Position numbers and translations under genes: made by a program | NCBI GenBank assembly: GCA_030598885.1 | Contig: JAUVOZ010000092.1 | Location: forward strand, 1 to 7,940 | DNA: 7,940 nt | Direction: 5' to 3' | Source of the DNA: Anaerolineae bacterium | Lineage (GTDB): Bacteria > Chloroflexota > Anaerolineae > Anaerolineales > E44-bin32 | Shown here: one piece after another, positions 1 through 7,236 of the stretch | Numbering within the stretch: position 1 is the stretch's first letter | Layout: each line of letters begins with the position of its first letter | The notes under the pieces: model-generated | The model's database searches: none | Told to the model about the DNA's origin: nothing | What the model saw: only the letters and a program-made list of their open reading frames with translations

Positions 1-1
1 C

Positions 2-460
2 CAACGCTACACCTTCGAAAACGGCTGCCAAAAGACTTTACTCCGCCTCTTGCGCGAAGAGGCCGGTTTGATGGGTACCAAGGAGGGATGTGCAGAGGGA
101 GAGTGCGGCGCCTGCACCGTCTTTCTGGATGGGGTGGCGGTTATGTCGTGTATGGTCCCCGCGCCGCGGGCACATGGGGCCGAGATTGTCACCATTGAAG
201 GATTAGCACATGATGGTCATCTCCATCCAATCCAGCAAGCGTTCATCGATGAAGGGGCTGTCCAATGCGGCTACTGTACCCCGGGATTCCTGATGTCGGG
301 AGCCAAGCTGCTCGAGGAACGTCCGCTTCCCAACCATGATGAGATCAAACAAGCTATAACGGGCAATTTGTGCCGCTGTACGGGATATTACAAAATTCTC
401 TCAGCATTCGAACGAGCGGCATCGATCCAAGCCCTGACTTCAGAGCAAACGGAATGCTAA
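2..460 (+). CDS. Xanthine dehydrogenase-family small subunit, [2Fe-2S] iron-sulfur protein (5' end outside window)
   Basis: This is the electron-transfer subunit of a molybdenum hydroxylase; it passes electrons from the Mo site to FAD through two [2Fe-2S] clusters, usually in the cytoplasm. The frame is open to the left edge, so the start codon and the first residues of the ferredoxin-like domain are missing. The plant-type cluster ligands are visible as Cys codons at 89, 104 and 113 (C-x4-C-x2-C in [10 protein letters not shown]) with the fourth Cys at 149. The C-terminal helical domain carries the second cluster as CGYC (Cys 266, 275) and CRC (Cys 371, 377), in the family motifs QCGYCTPG and GNLCRCTGY. 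The stop is TAA at 458-460. The matching large subunit lies about 2.2 kb downstream, after two unrelated genes, and the FAD subunit is not visible. The family is certain; which substrate the complex uses cannot be read from this subunit. Confidence 0.95.
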   Translation, partial: QRYTFENGCQKTLLRLLREEAGLMGTKEGCAEGECGACTVFLDGVAVMSCMVPAPRAHGAEIVTIEGLAHDGHLHPIQQAFIDEGAVQCGYCTPGFLMSGAKLLEERPLPNHDEIKQAITGNLCRCTGYYKILSAFERAASIQALTSEQTEC

Positions 461-516
461 TGCACCCAAATTAACAGCTTGGTCTTAGACAGCCTCATGA
501 ATGGACACAAGGTCAG

Positions 517-536
517 TCATTAACCGAATGAGTTTT
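517..536 (+). other. Weak hairpin in the gap after the small-subunit gene
   Basis: The 111-base gap between the small-subunit stop and the next start holds a 5-bp inverted repeat, TCATT (517-521) and AATGA (527-531), with a 5-base loop, followed by GTTTTG. It is AT-rich and short, so at most a leaky terminator or mRNA-processing site. I see no convincing promoter in the gap. Confidence 0.2.
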
Positions 537-571
537 GGGGGTTGGCATGTAGAACGAATGGAGAAGAGATC

Positions 572-931
572 ATGGGAAAAGATACTTGGCGATTTCAGAG
601 ACTTGATGAAGAACGGAAAAAGAGGAAGCGTTTAAATCCCATTTGGCGAGGAGTGGGATGTGTGTTGGTTGTGATTCTTGGTTTCGTAGGATATATCTTC
701 TCTGGTTGGTTTCTAGACCGGGGTTTTGTCTATATACCACGATTTTCAATTCAGATCCCCCTGATAACCACAGTAAGTGGTTACGTGATAGTGCAGTTGG
801 CAGTTTCGTTCCTCTTCATGATATTCAGTTATGCCATAATGAGTGTGATTTATGCCATGGCGTTCCCTATCCAGTTAGGAGAAACGGACATGCCTCCATT
901 GAGGCGTCAAAAGACTAAGAAAAAACGCTGA
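572..931 (+). CDS. Small two-helix membrane protein of unknown function
   Basis: I do not recognise a named family. The product is 119 residues. Residues 1-26 are very basic (KKRKR around 16-20). A first hydrophobic helix spans about 27-48 and a second about 70-98. A proline-rich basic tail (LRRQKTKKKR) ends the protein. Positive charge at both ends predicts N and C termini in the cytoplasm with a short outside loop (about 49-69). There is no signal peptidase site. I chose ATG 572 because GGAGAAG (560-566) sits just upstream; a TTG at 542 in the same frame would add ten residues that look unlike an N terminus. The stop TGA (929-931) overlaps the ribosome binding site of the next gene, whose start is 9 bases later, so the two are probably co-translated and functionally linked. 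It could anchor the next gene's product to the membrane, but that is a guess. Confidence 0.75.
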   Translation: MGKDTWRFQRLDEERKKRKRLNPIWRGVGCVLVVILGFVGYIFSGWFLDRGFVYIPRFSIQIPLITTVSGYVIVQLAVSFLFMIFSYAIMSVIYAMAFPIQLGETDMPPLRRQKTKKKR

Positions 932-940
932 GGAGGATCG

Positions 941-2662
941 ATGGATCGCACAGTCCCTCGTACGGGTTCGGAGGAGATCGAGCTCTATATCCGTACTTAC
1001 TATTCACTTCTCAGATCAACGATTGATGTCCAGATCAGGACGCTGGAGGAGGTCCATGCTAACATGGGCTCCTCGCTGCATCTCGATGCCAAATCACCCC
1101 ATCCAGACATTTCAGCCTTTATCTATGCCACATTACGTCTTCCGTCATGCATTGCAGATGTGGAGCGGATCATCCTGGGTCAAAGCCAAGAGGTCTTCAT
1201 TAAGCGAGGGGTAGGGGATGTTGAGACATGGCAACCGGTAGTGGCGAAGGCACGCCGTCGACGCAGCTTCACTGACGGTGATGGAACCCTGGCGTGCTAT
1301 GTCGCCAGTCGTTCGGACATTGACGACATTATTCCCACGCTGACCGCATTTCAGATTGAGTGGAACAAACTCAATTTCCTATTACAGGGGGATCAAGTTA
1401 AGACCTACCTGGAGAATCCAATCGAGGGGGATGAAGGTTTGGCAGTCCTCGCCCGTGGGATCGGAATGGAAATAGAAGGCATCCGTAATTTATATCACGT
1501 ATGGGAGGACGCTTTCTGGCCGATGATACGAGCTATTGCCGGGCATCGGAAGCGCTTTCGTGTACGCCTGTTGGCGGGGTCGCTGATGGATTACCGCCGA
1601 GCGACGCAGATGTGGTGGCAGCATATCGAACAGGCGATGCCCTTTCTGCTGCACCGACCGGTTTATTTCGTATCCGGCAATAATCATAGCTTGGTCAACC
1701 TAGTAAGTAGTTTTGCCTTGCGCCAGGAAGAGCGGCTCCTGAACTTTCTCCAACATCCCGAGAATTCCAACCTTTTAGCGGAATGGCGGGAAATCGAATC
1801 CCAACAAGTGCCTTCGAGTCGGGAGAATTTCCTCTACTATTTGCTCAAGAAAGTCCTAGCCACCTCCAGAGGAAAGACCATCCACCATGAACGAGCTGAG
1901 GCGGAGAAAGATTGCGGGGTACTTAGGGTCGCGAGTGAGCGAGGTTTTGACGTTGAGGCTCAGGTCATCGAGTTAAGCCGCATTCAGCCCGATGGTGTAG
2001 ATCCTCGTCTGCAGTGCCCGGGAATCGAGGATTTAGCCAATAGCGAGGCTTTGATCGTCAATATCGATTACCCGCTTGGCATGGCCGCGTATTTACTCCT
2101 CTCGCACCTTTCGACACGAGTGGGGGAACTGCGCGGCGTGTACATTATGGGTAAGGCGGCAACTTTAAATGGAGTAGTCGGGGATGTGATGATCCCCTCG
2201 GTGGTTCATGACGAACAATCGCAGAACACCTATCTTTTTGAGAACTGCTTCGCAGCGGCTAATGTCAGCGAAGATCTCGTTTATGGCACGGTGCTTGACA
2301 ATCAAAAAGCAGTTAATGTGCGGGGTACATTTCTGCAAACGCCGCGCTATATGGATGTGTTTTACCGGGAAGGGTACACCGATATTGAGATGGAGGCGGG
2401 TCCATACCTCTCGGCGATATATGAAATGTATCGTCCTAAGCGCTACCCCAAAAACGAGATTGTCAACCTGTATGGACTGCCATTTGACTTGGGAATCCTT
2501 CACTATGCATCCGACACACCCCTAAACAAAGGTAGTAATCTTGGCGCCGGTTCGCTCTCATATTTTGGCATGGATCCGACGTATGCCGCCAGCTTGGCCA
2601 TTCTGCGGCGGATTTTTTACCTTGAGATCGGCAGGTGTCGTGGTGAACCCACTTCCCGTTAG
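941..2662 (+). CDS. Conserved-looking protein of unknown function with nucleoside phosphorylase-like C-terminal region
   Basis: The product is 573 residues, soluble, with no signal peptide or membrane helix. ATG 941 is preceded by AGGAGG (931-936) at ideal spacing. The N-terminal part (about 1-320) is mostly helical and unfamiliar, with a basic patch ARRRRSF and the stretch SRSDIDDIIPTLTAFQIEWNKL. The C-terminal part (about 325-573) shows a pattern seen in purine/uridine phosphorylases: an alpha/beta segment ending in GVYIMGKAATLNG (399-411), then GDVMIP (414-419), then DIEMEAG (481-487), which resembles the (V/I)xMEA/G ribose-binding signature. A glycine-rich segment NKGSNLGAGSLSYFGM lies near the C terminus. 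It may fall in an existing domain-of-unknown-function family (I weakly recall DUF6909, unverified). Being inside a purine hydroxylase-like operon, a role in nucleoside cleavage or nucleotide sensing is plausible but inferred. The gene is intact and has no frameshift. Confidence 0.8.
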   Translation: MDRTVPRTGSEEIELYIRTYYSLLRSTIDVQIRTLEEVHANMGSSLHLDAKSPHPDISAFIYATLRLPSCIADVERIILGQSQEVFIKRGVGDVETWQPVVAKARRRRSFTDGDGTLACYVASRSDIDDIIPTLTAFQIEWNKLNFLLQGDQVKTYLENPIEGDEGLAVLARGIGMEIEGIRNLYHVWEDAFWPMIRAIAGHRKRFRVRLLAGSLMDYRRATQMWWQHIEQAMPFLLHRPVYFVSGNNHSLVNLVSSFALRQEERLLNFLQHPENSNLLAEWREIESQQVPSSRENFLYYLLKKVLATSRGKTIHHERAEAEKDCGVLRVASERGFDVEAQVIELSRIQPDGVDPRLQCPGIEDLANSEALIVNIDYPLGMAAYLLLSHLSTRVGELRGVYIMGKAATLNGVVGDVMIPSVVHDEQSQNTYLFENCFAAANVSEDLVYGTVLDNQKAVNVRGTFLQTPRYMDVFYREGYTDIEMEAGPYLSAIYEMYRPKRYPKNEIVNLYGLPFDLGILHYASDTPLNKGSNLGAGSLSYFGMDPTYAASLAILRRIFYLEIGRCRGEPTSR

Positions 2663-2709
2663 GGGTTGAAGGAGCAACGGTTTCAAGTGTAGAGGCTGAG
2701 GAGCTGAGA

Positions 2710-4938
2710 ATGTCTGTTATCGGTCAATCAGCACGTCGCGTAGATGCGTTGGGAAAGGTGACTGGCAAAGCCATCTACCCAGGCGATATTAATAAACCGA
2801 ATCAGGTTTACATGAAGATTTTATTTGCCAGGCGTCCGCACGCTATTATCCGAAGTATTGACATATCCGACGCCGAGACCATGCCGGGTGTGCTGGCAGT
2901 CTTCACCTCAAAAGACGTACCGGTGAACGAGTACGGCTTGAACATGCCTGACCAGCCGGTTCTTTGTGGTCCGGGCTCAGCCAAACCCTACGCAGATCGT
3001 GTGCGTTTCGTAGGCGACCAAGTGGCTCTGGTGGTAGCTGAGAGCGAAACAGTCGCTGCAGAAGCGTTGAAGCGGATCAAGGTTGATTATGAGGATCTCC
3101 CGGTGGTAACCGATCCATTCGCGGCGATGGAAGACGATACCCTGTTGCTTCACCCGGAAAAGGGTAGCAACATCTTTTGCCATTATCGTATCCGCAAGGG
3201 CGATGTGAGCCAGGCTCTCTCATCTGCCAATGTTGTGATCGAAGCGGAGTATCGCACACCGGCTCAGGAGCACGCCTACCTGCAACCTGAAGCAGGTATT
3301 GCCTATATCGATGATCAGGGTCGGGTGACGGTTGAAGTAGCCGGGCAATGGACTCATGAGGACCAGCAGCAGATCGCTCATGCTCTAAATCTTCGACAGG
3401 ATCAGGTACGAGTGATTTACCCCGCCATCGGCGGCGCCTTTGGTGGACGCGAAGACATGTCGATCCAAATCGTTCTTGCTTTGGCAGCGTGGAAATTACA
3501 TCAGCGTGGCATCGACCGACCAGTGAAAATCATCTGGTCGCGAGAGGAATCCATCCTGGGACATCATAAACGCCACCGCTTCGTCATCCGGACGAAGTGG
3601 GGTGCTACAAATGATGGGAAGGTGATTGCCGCTGAGGTAGATGTCGTCCAAGACGGCGGTGCATATGCATGCACCTCCACCAAGGTGTTGGGCAACGCAA
3701 CTTTGATGTGCACCGGCCCGTACGAGATACCGAATGTCAAGGTAGATGCTTATTCGGTGTATACCAATCACATCCCCGGTGGGGCCATGCGTGGTTTTGG
3801 CGGACCACAAGGCGCCTTTGCCGCTGAGAGTCAGATGAACAAACTGGCGGAGGCACTAGGGATGGACCCGGTAGAGATCCGTGCAAGGAATGTGCTAAAA
3901 GAAGGCGCTTTGCTTTCTGTGGGTACGCCGCTCCCGAAGGGTGTAACCATCGATAAGGTGATCGAGAAAGCGGCGGAGGCTGCACATTGGGAGCATACTG
4001 AGAAAGGTTGGCGACTTCCCGATCGGAAATTACTAGGGAAGCCTAAAGAACCTTACTTGCGCCGAGGAGTTGGTTTTGCTTGTGGCTTCAAGAACATAGG
4101 TTTCTCTTTTGGAGCGCCAGAACAGTGCTGGACCACCGTTGAACTCCATGGCGATGATGAGATAGAAGAGGTTGTTCTGTACCACGCCGGTGCTGATGTT
4201 GGTCAGGGAGCACATACAGTGATGGCGCAGATGGCAGCCGAAGCGGCGGGAGTGCCGATGGAAAAAGTGCGCCTGATCGTCTCTGATACAGCCAAAACGG
4301 ACGATTCAGGATCAGCTTCCGCCTCGCGCATGACATTCATGTCAGGCAACGCCATTCTCGGGGCTGTGGAAGCGGCTTTGGTGAAGTGGCATCGCGAAGA
4401 TCGACCAGCCATTGCCACTTATCAGTATCGACCACCACCAACCACGGCTTACGATTCTCAAACAGGCAAGTCGATGCCAAATATCACTTATGGCTACGTT
4501 GCTGAAGCAGCTAGTGTGGAAGTGGATATCGAGACTGGTCACATTCGTCTGCTGACAGTTGTATGCGCTGACGATGTTGGAAAAGCAGTCAACCCACAAC
4601 TGGTCCAGGGGCAGATTGAGGGTGCGGTTGTCCAAGCTGGGGGCTATACCTTGATGGAGGATTTCCAAGAGGTGGATGGCTCAGTTTATACGGCTCACTT
4701 CTCCACATACCTTATCCCCACAGTCCTGGACATACCCGAAAGGGTTGAGTCAGTCATCCTCGAGTACCCCGAGCCGATCGGCCCGTGGGGTGCCCGGGGC
4801 ATGGGGGAGATGCCATACATTCCGCTTGCTCCCGCCATCATAGCCGCTGTGCGCGATGCGGTGGGCGTGTGGTTTGACGAGTTCCCGCTGACGCCAGAGC
4901 GTGTGCTTCGTGGTTTACACGAGGTCGGGATACGGTGA
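2710..4938 (+). CDS. Xanthine dehydrogenase-family molybdopterin-binding large subunit
   Basis: This is the catalytic subunit of a molybdenum hydroxylase; it holds molybdopterin and hydroxylates a heterocycle or aldehyde with oxygen from water. The product is 742 residues, full length for the separate-subunit type. The N-terminal aldehyde oxidase/XDH a/b hammerhead domain covers about 17-130 and the Mo-binding domains about 140-740. Visible motifs are QEHAYLQPE (186-194, Gln186 matching bovine XDH Gln767), GGAFGGRE (241-248, Glu248 matching Glu802), AMRGFGGPQ (359-367, Arg361 matching Arg880), GQGAHT (498-503, pterin contact) and GARGMGEMP (694-702, Glu700 matching catalytic Glu1261). The AxRGFG loop excludes a CO dehydrogenase, which has Cys there. 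Retained Glu248 and Arg361 favour a purine substrate. ATG 2710 follows GAGGAG (2698-2703). The last four bases overlap the yqeB start (GTGA), and the yqeB/yqeC neighbours suggest a selenium-dependent enzyme. Confidence 0.95.
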   Translation: MSVIGQSARRVDALGKVTGKAIYPGDINKPNQVYMKILFARRPHAIIRSIDISDAETMPGVLAVFTSKDVPVNEYGLNMPDQPVLCGPGSAKPYADRVRFVGDQVALVVAESETVAAEALKRIKVDYEDLPVVTDPFAAMEDDTLLLHPEKGSNIFCHYRIRKGDVSQALSSANVVIEAEYRTPAQEHAYLQPEAGIAYIDDQGRVTVEVAGQWTHEDQQQIAHALNLRQDQVRVIYPAIGGAFGGREDMSIQIVLALAAWKLHQRGIDRPVKIIWSREESILGHHKRHRFVIRTKWGATNDGKVIAAEVDVVQDGGAYACTSTKVLGNATLMCTGPYEIPNVKVDAYSVYTNHIPGGAMRGFGGPQGAFAAESQMNKLAEALGMDPVEIRARNVLKEGALLSVGTPLPKGVTIDKVIEKAAEAAHWEHTEKGWRLPDRKLLGKPKEPYLRRGVGFACGFKNIGFSFGAPEQCWTTVELHGDDEIEEVVLYHAGADVGQGAHTVMAQMAAEAAGVPMEKVRLIVSDTAKTDDSGSASASRMTFMSGNAILGAVEAALVKWHREDRPAIATYQYRPPPTTAYDSQTGKSMPNITYGYVAEAASVEVDIETGHIRLLTVVCADDVGKAVNPQLVQGQIEGAVVQAGGYTLMEDFQEVDGSVYTAHFSTYLIPTVLDIPERVESVILEYPEPIGPWGARGMGEMPYIPLAPAIIAAVRDAVGVWFDEFPLTPERVLRGLHEVGIR

Positions 4939-5753
4939 GATCGGATTACCCGCTGGTTCTGATCCGGGGTGGGGGAGATCTAGCTACCGGAACGGCTGCT
5001 CGCTTACATCGCTGTGGTTTTCGCGTGGTTGTGACCGAGATCAGCAAACCCCTAGCTGTTCGACGGCTGGTCGCCCTAGCAGAAGCCGTGTACACCGGTG
5101 AGGTTCATATCGAGGAATTTCACGGCCGTCGGGTGGAGGACCTGGAGGCCGTGTTTCGGGTTCATGAAGAAGGGGCGATCCCGGTGCTTGTTGATCCAGC
5201 AGCGGATTGTCGGCGAAGCCTTCAGCCAGAGGTGCTTGTCGATGGACGGATGCGCAAAGCACCCCCGGAATTTGGGATGGAGGCAGCACTGTTGGTCATT
5301 GGGTTGGGACCGGGGTTCACTGCGGGCTTAGATTGTCACGCGGTTATTGAAACCAACCGGGGCCATAATATGGGTCGGGTGTATTGGGAGGGTAGCGCTG
5401 AGGCCGATACCGGTATTCCGGAAAAGATCGTCAACCATGATATCGACCGGGCATTGCGCGCGCCGAACTCGGGAAGGTTTGAGGGAAGGATACCGTTAGG
5501 CTCGATCGTCCGAGAAGGGGAGGTGATAGCCGCGGTTGATGATATCCCACTGGAGGCTCCCTTCGACGGTGCGCTACGAGGTCTTCTTCATAGTGGTCTG
5601 GAGGTGGAAGTTGGGATGAAGGTGGGCGATCTTGATCCGCGAGGTGAGCCTTCGTATTGCTATCAGATCTCGGATAAATCGCTTGCTATAGGCGGTGGGG
5701 TCATCGAAGCAATCCTCTCCCGCCCACAATTTCGTGTCCACCTGGAGGGATGA
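4935..5753 (+). CDS. yqeB: YqeB/EF2563-family selenium-dependent molybdenum hydroxylase maturation protein
   Basis: This family is found with selenium-dependent molybdenum hydroxylases and is thought to help build or insert the labile selenium form of the cofactor; its exact reaction is not established. The product is 272 residues, normal for the family. It opens with a Rossmann-like glycine-rich segment LIRGGGDLATG (9-19). The family signature GLGPGFTAG (123-131), with DCHAVIETNRGH (133-144), follows. The C-terminal part (about 180-245) reads like a biotinyl/lipoyl-type barrel: IPLGSIVREGEVIA, then APFDGALRGLLHSG, VEVGMKVGDLDPRG. The start is GTG 4935, chosen because it gives a GTGA overlap with the large-subunit stop (4936-4938), typical of translational coupling. 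One base separates its stop from the next ATG. No XdhC-type sulfuration/insertion chaperone is visible in the window, so YqeB may stand in for it here. Confidence 0.92.
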   Translation: MRSDYPLVLIRGGGDLATGTAARLHRCGFRVVVTEISKPLAVRRLVALAEAVYTGEVHIEEFHGRRVEDLEAVFRVHEEGAIPVLVDPAADCRRSLQPEVLVDGRMRKAPPEFGMEAALLVIGLGPGFTAGLDCHAVIETNRGHNMGRVYWEGSAEADTGIPEKIVNHDIDRALRAPNSGRFEGRIPLGSIVREGEVIAAVDDIPLEAPFDGALRGLLHSGLEVEVGMKVGDLDPRGEPSYCYQISDKSLAIGGGVIEAILSRPQFRVHLEG

Positions 5754-5754
5754 G

Positions 5755-7092
5755 ATGCGTCTGGCGGATGCCCTGCGGGTGGATCAGAAGCGGGTCATCG
5801 CGTTCACAGGTGCTGGGGGCAAATCGACTGCAATCGACCATCTGACAAAAGAGATTTCAGTGAGCAACCCGGTCGTAGTGACGACCACGACCAAATTACA
5901 CCGTAACCAATCATCGATCGCTGAAGCACACCTCATTGCCCAAAACCCAGGAGAGTTGAGCCGCCTGTCTACGTTGCTCGGCAACCACACTTCGGTATTG
6001 GTTACTGGTGAGGTAGTGGAAGGGGAACCGAAGTGGTCGGGACTGGATCAATCCACCATCGAAGCTCTTCATACCATCACCCAAACAGCCGGAGCTGTAT
6101 TGCTGATCGAGGCTGATGGCGCTCGAGGATGTTCCTTGAAAGCGCCTGCAGGGCACGAGCCGGTCATCCCAGCTTTTGTCGATCTGGTCGTGCCGGTAGT
6201 TGGCCTTGATGTGGTTGGTGCTGCTTTGAACGGTAAATGGGTGCACCGGCCGGAGCTTGTCGCTTCCTTACTTGGATTGACGATGGGGGACCGCCTAGGG
6301 TGGGAACATGTGGCTTCCCTGGTGTCGGATCCGTCGGGTGGTCTGAAGGGAGTACCTCAGAATGCTGAAGTCCGCGTCTTGCTGAATAAGGCGGATACAC
6401 CAGATCGCATTGCGGAAGGTGGCATAATTGCCGGGAGGCTCCTGGCATCGCCCCGGATAAGTGCTGCTGTTATTGCGTCGGTAACCAAGCCCAATCCTGT
6501 TGAGGAGGTTATTGGGCGTGTGGCGGGTGTTGTATTGGCGGCAGGAGATTCAAAGAGACTCGGGCAGCCCAAGCAACTTGTCAATTGGCGGGGACGTCCG
6601 CTGGTCTGGCACGCGGTTCAGGCGGCACTTGGAGGTGGGCTGTCACCGGTGGTTGTAGTTATTGGCGCTGAAGCGAAAAGTGTCTGCCAGGTGCTAGCTG
6701 GTGACCGGGTGATCTTCGTCGAGAACCCGGAATGGGCCGATGGTCTGAGCACATCGTTAAATGCCGGATTATCGGATGTAGAGGAGCACGCTGAAGCGGT
6801 TGTCCTATTGTTATCCGATATGCCGTTTGTCGATGAAGGGTTGGTGAGCGCGCTGGTTACAGAACATCGTCGTACTCTTTCGCCACTGGTGGCTCCTCGA
6901 GCAGGCGGTCACCGGGCAAATCCTGTGCTCTTCGATAGGGTGACATTTCCCGCGCTTCACGCGGTGCAAGGGGACCATGGAGGGCGAGGACTTTTCCAGC
7001 TCTTTTCTAAAGTTTGGATAGAATGGGATGAGTCGATCCTTTTTGATCTCGATTCGCCTGAAGACCTGCGGCGACTGAGGGAACTGGAATGA
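5755..7092 (+). CDS. yqeC-mocA: Fusion of YqeC (selenium-dependent hydroxylase accessory) and MocA-like molybdopterin cytidylyltransferase
   Basis: The product is 445 residues and joins two maturation enzymes. Residues 1 to about 250 are YqeC, a P-loop protein: FTGAGGKST (17-25, Walker A-like), TTTTK (43-47), IEADGARG with LKAPAGHEPVIP (118-137) and NKAD (211-214, guanine-type specificity motif). Residues about 256-445 are a MobA-like nucleotidyltransferase of the MocA type: LAAGDSKRLGQPK (261-273, NTP-binding loop), NPEWADGLSTS (324-334), SDMP (354-357, metal-binding Asp355) and a C-terminal GDHGGRGLF segment. MocA transfers CMP from CTP to molybdopterin, giving the cytosine dinucleotide cofactor used by XDH-family enzymes. 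ATG 5755 is preferred, with GGAGG (5744-5748) six bases away; a longer in-frame reading upstream only runs inside yqeB. It is the last gene before a regulatory gap. YqeC and MocA are separate proteins in many bacteria, so the join is notable. No stop or frameshift separates the halves. Confidence 0.93.
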   Translation: MRLADALRVDQKRVIAFTGAGGKSTAIDHLTKEISVSNPVVVTTTTKLHRNQSSIAEAHLIAQNPGELSRLSTLLGNHTSVLVTGEVVEGEPKWSGLDQSTIEALHTITQTAGAVLLIEADGARGCSLKAPAGHEPVIPAFVDLVVPVVGLDVVGAALNGKWVHRPELVASLLGLTMGDRLGWEHVASLVSDPSGGLKGVPQNAEVRVLLNKADTPDRIAEGGIIAGRLLASPRISAAVIASVTKPNPVEEVIGRVAGVVLAAGDSKRLGQPKQLVNWRGRPLVWHAVQAALGGGLSPVVVVIGAEAKSVCQVLAGDRVIFVENPEWADGLSTSLNAGLSDVEEHAEAVVLLLSDMPFVDEGLVSALVTEHRRTLSPLVAPRAGGHRANPVLFDRVTFPALHAVQGDHGGRGLFQLFSKVWIEWDESILFDLDSPEDLRRLRELE

Positions 7093-7149
7093 TCGCATAC
7101 TTGATGGTAGAAGACCCTCGAACCCGCCATGATCTAGATGCCCCTGAAG

Positions 7150-7177
7150 CCTATTGAACGGCGAGTTCCAGAATAGG
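7150..7177 (+). terminator. Hairpin after the operon, possible terminator without U-tract
   Basis: The inverted repeat CCTATT (7150-7155) and AATAGG (7172-7177) is continued inside by GAAC (7156-7159) and GTTC (7165-7168), with loop GGCGA and a 3-base bulge CAG. It lies 58 bases after the yqeC-mocA stop and just before the aspS promoter, where operon termination would be expected. No run of T follows, so it is not a standard intrinsic terminator; it may be a 3'-end stabilising hairpin or a factor-dependent site. Confidence 0.35.
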
Positions 7178-7182
7178 ATGCA

Positions 7183-7212
7183 TTGACCTGGTTTTGATCG
7201 GGGTGCTATAAT
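7183..7212 (+). promoter_or_regulatory. Strong extended -10 promoter for the aspS leader transcript
   Basis: The -35 box TTGACC (7183-7188) and a perfect -10 box TATAAT (7207-7212) are 18 bases apart, and TG at 7204-7205 one base before the -10 makes it an extended -10 promoter. This is the best housekeeping sigma promoter in the window. It predicts transcription starting at about 7219-7221, some 170 bases before aspS, leaving a long structured leader. Confidence 0.8.
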
Positions 7213-7236
7213 CTGCCCGTGAGTGTCACCGTTCTC

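Noticed and set aside
542..571. TTG 542 as the start of the small membrane protein.
   Set aside because: ATG 572 has a proper ribosome binding site at 560-566, which would lie inside the coding region of the longer form.
643..918. A 91-codon ORF overlapping the membrane protein in another frame.
   Set aside because: It lacks a ribosome binding site, and the competing frame has clear helices, charged ends and a good start.
3781..3807. CoxL-type carbon monoxide dehydrogenase for the large subunit.
   Set aside because: The active-site loop reads AMRGFGGPQ and lacks the Cys-containing AYxCSFR loop of true CO dehydrogenases.
5695..5754. An upstream start for yqeC-mocA inside yqeB.
   Set aside because: ATG 5755 has a well-spaced GGAGG and begins where YqeC proteins normally begin; the extra residues are the other frame of the yqeB end.
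7089..7157. A 22-codon ORF starting ATGA-overlapped with the yqeC-mocA stop.
   Set aside because: An open run of this length is common by chance, the peptide has no recognisable features, and its stop lies inside the 7150-7177 hairpin. Conservation would be needed to call it.
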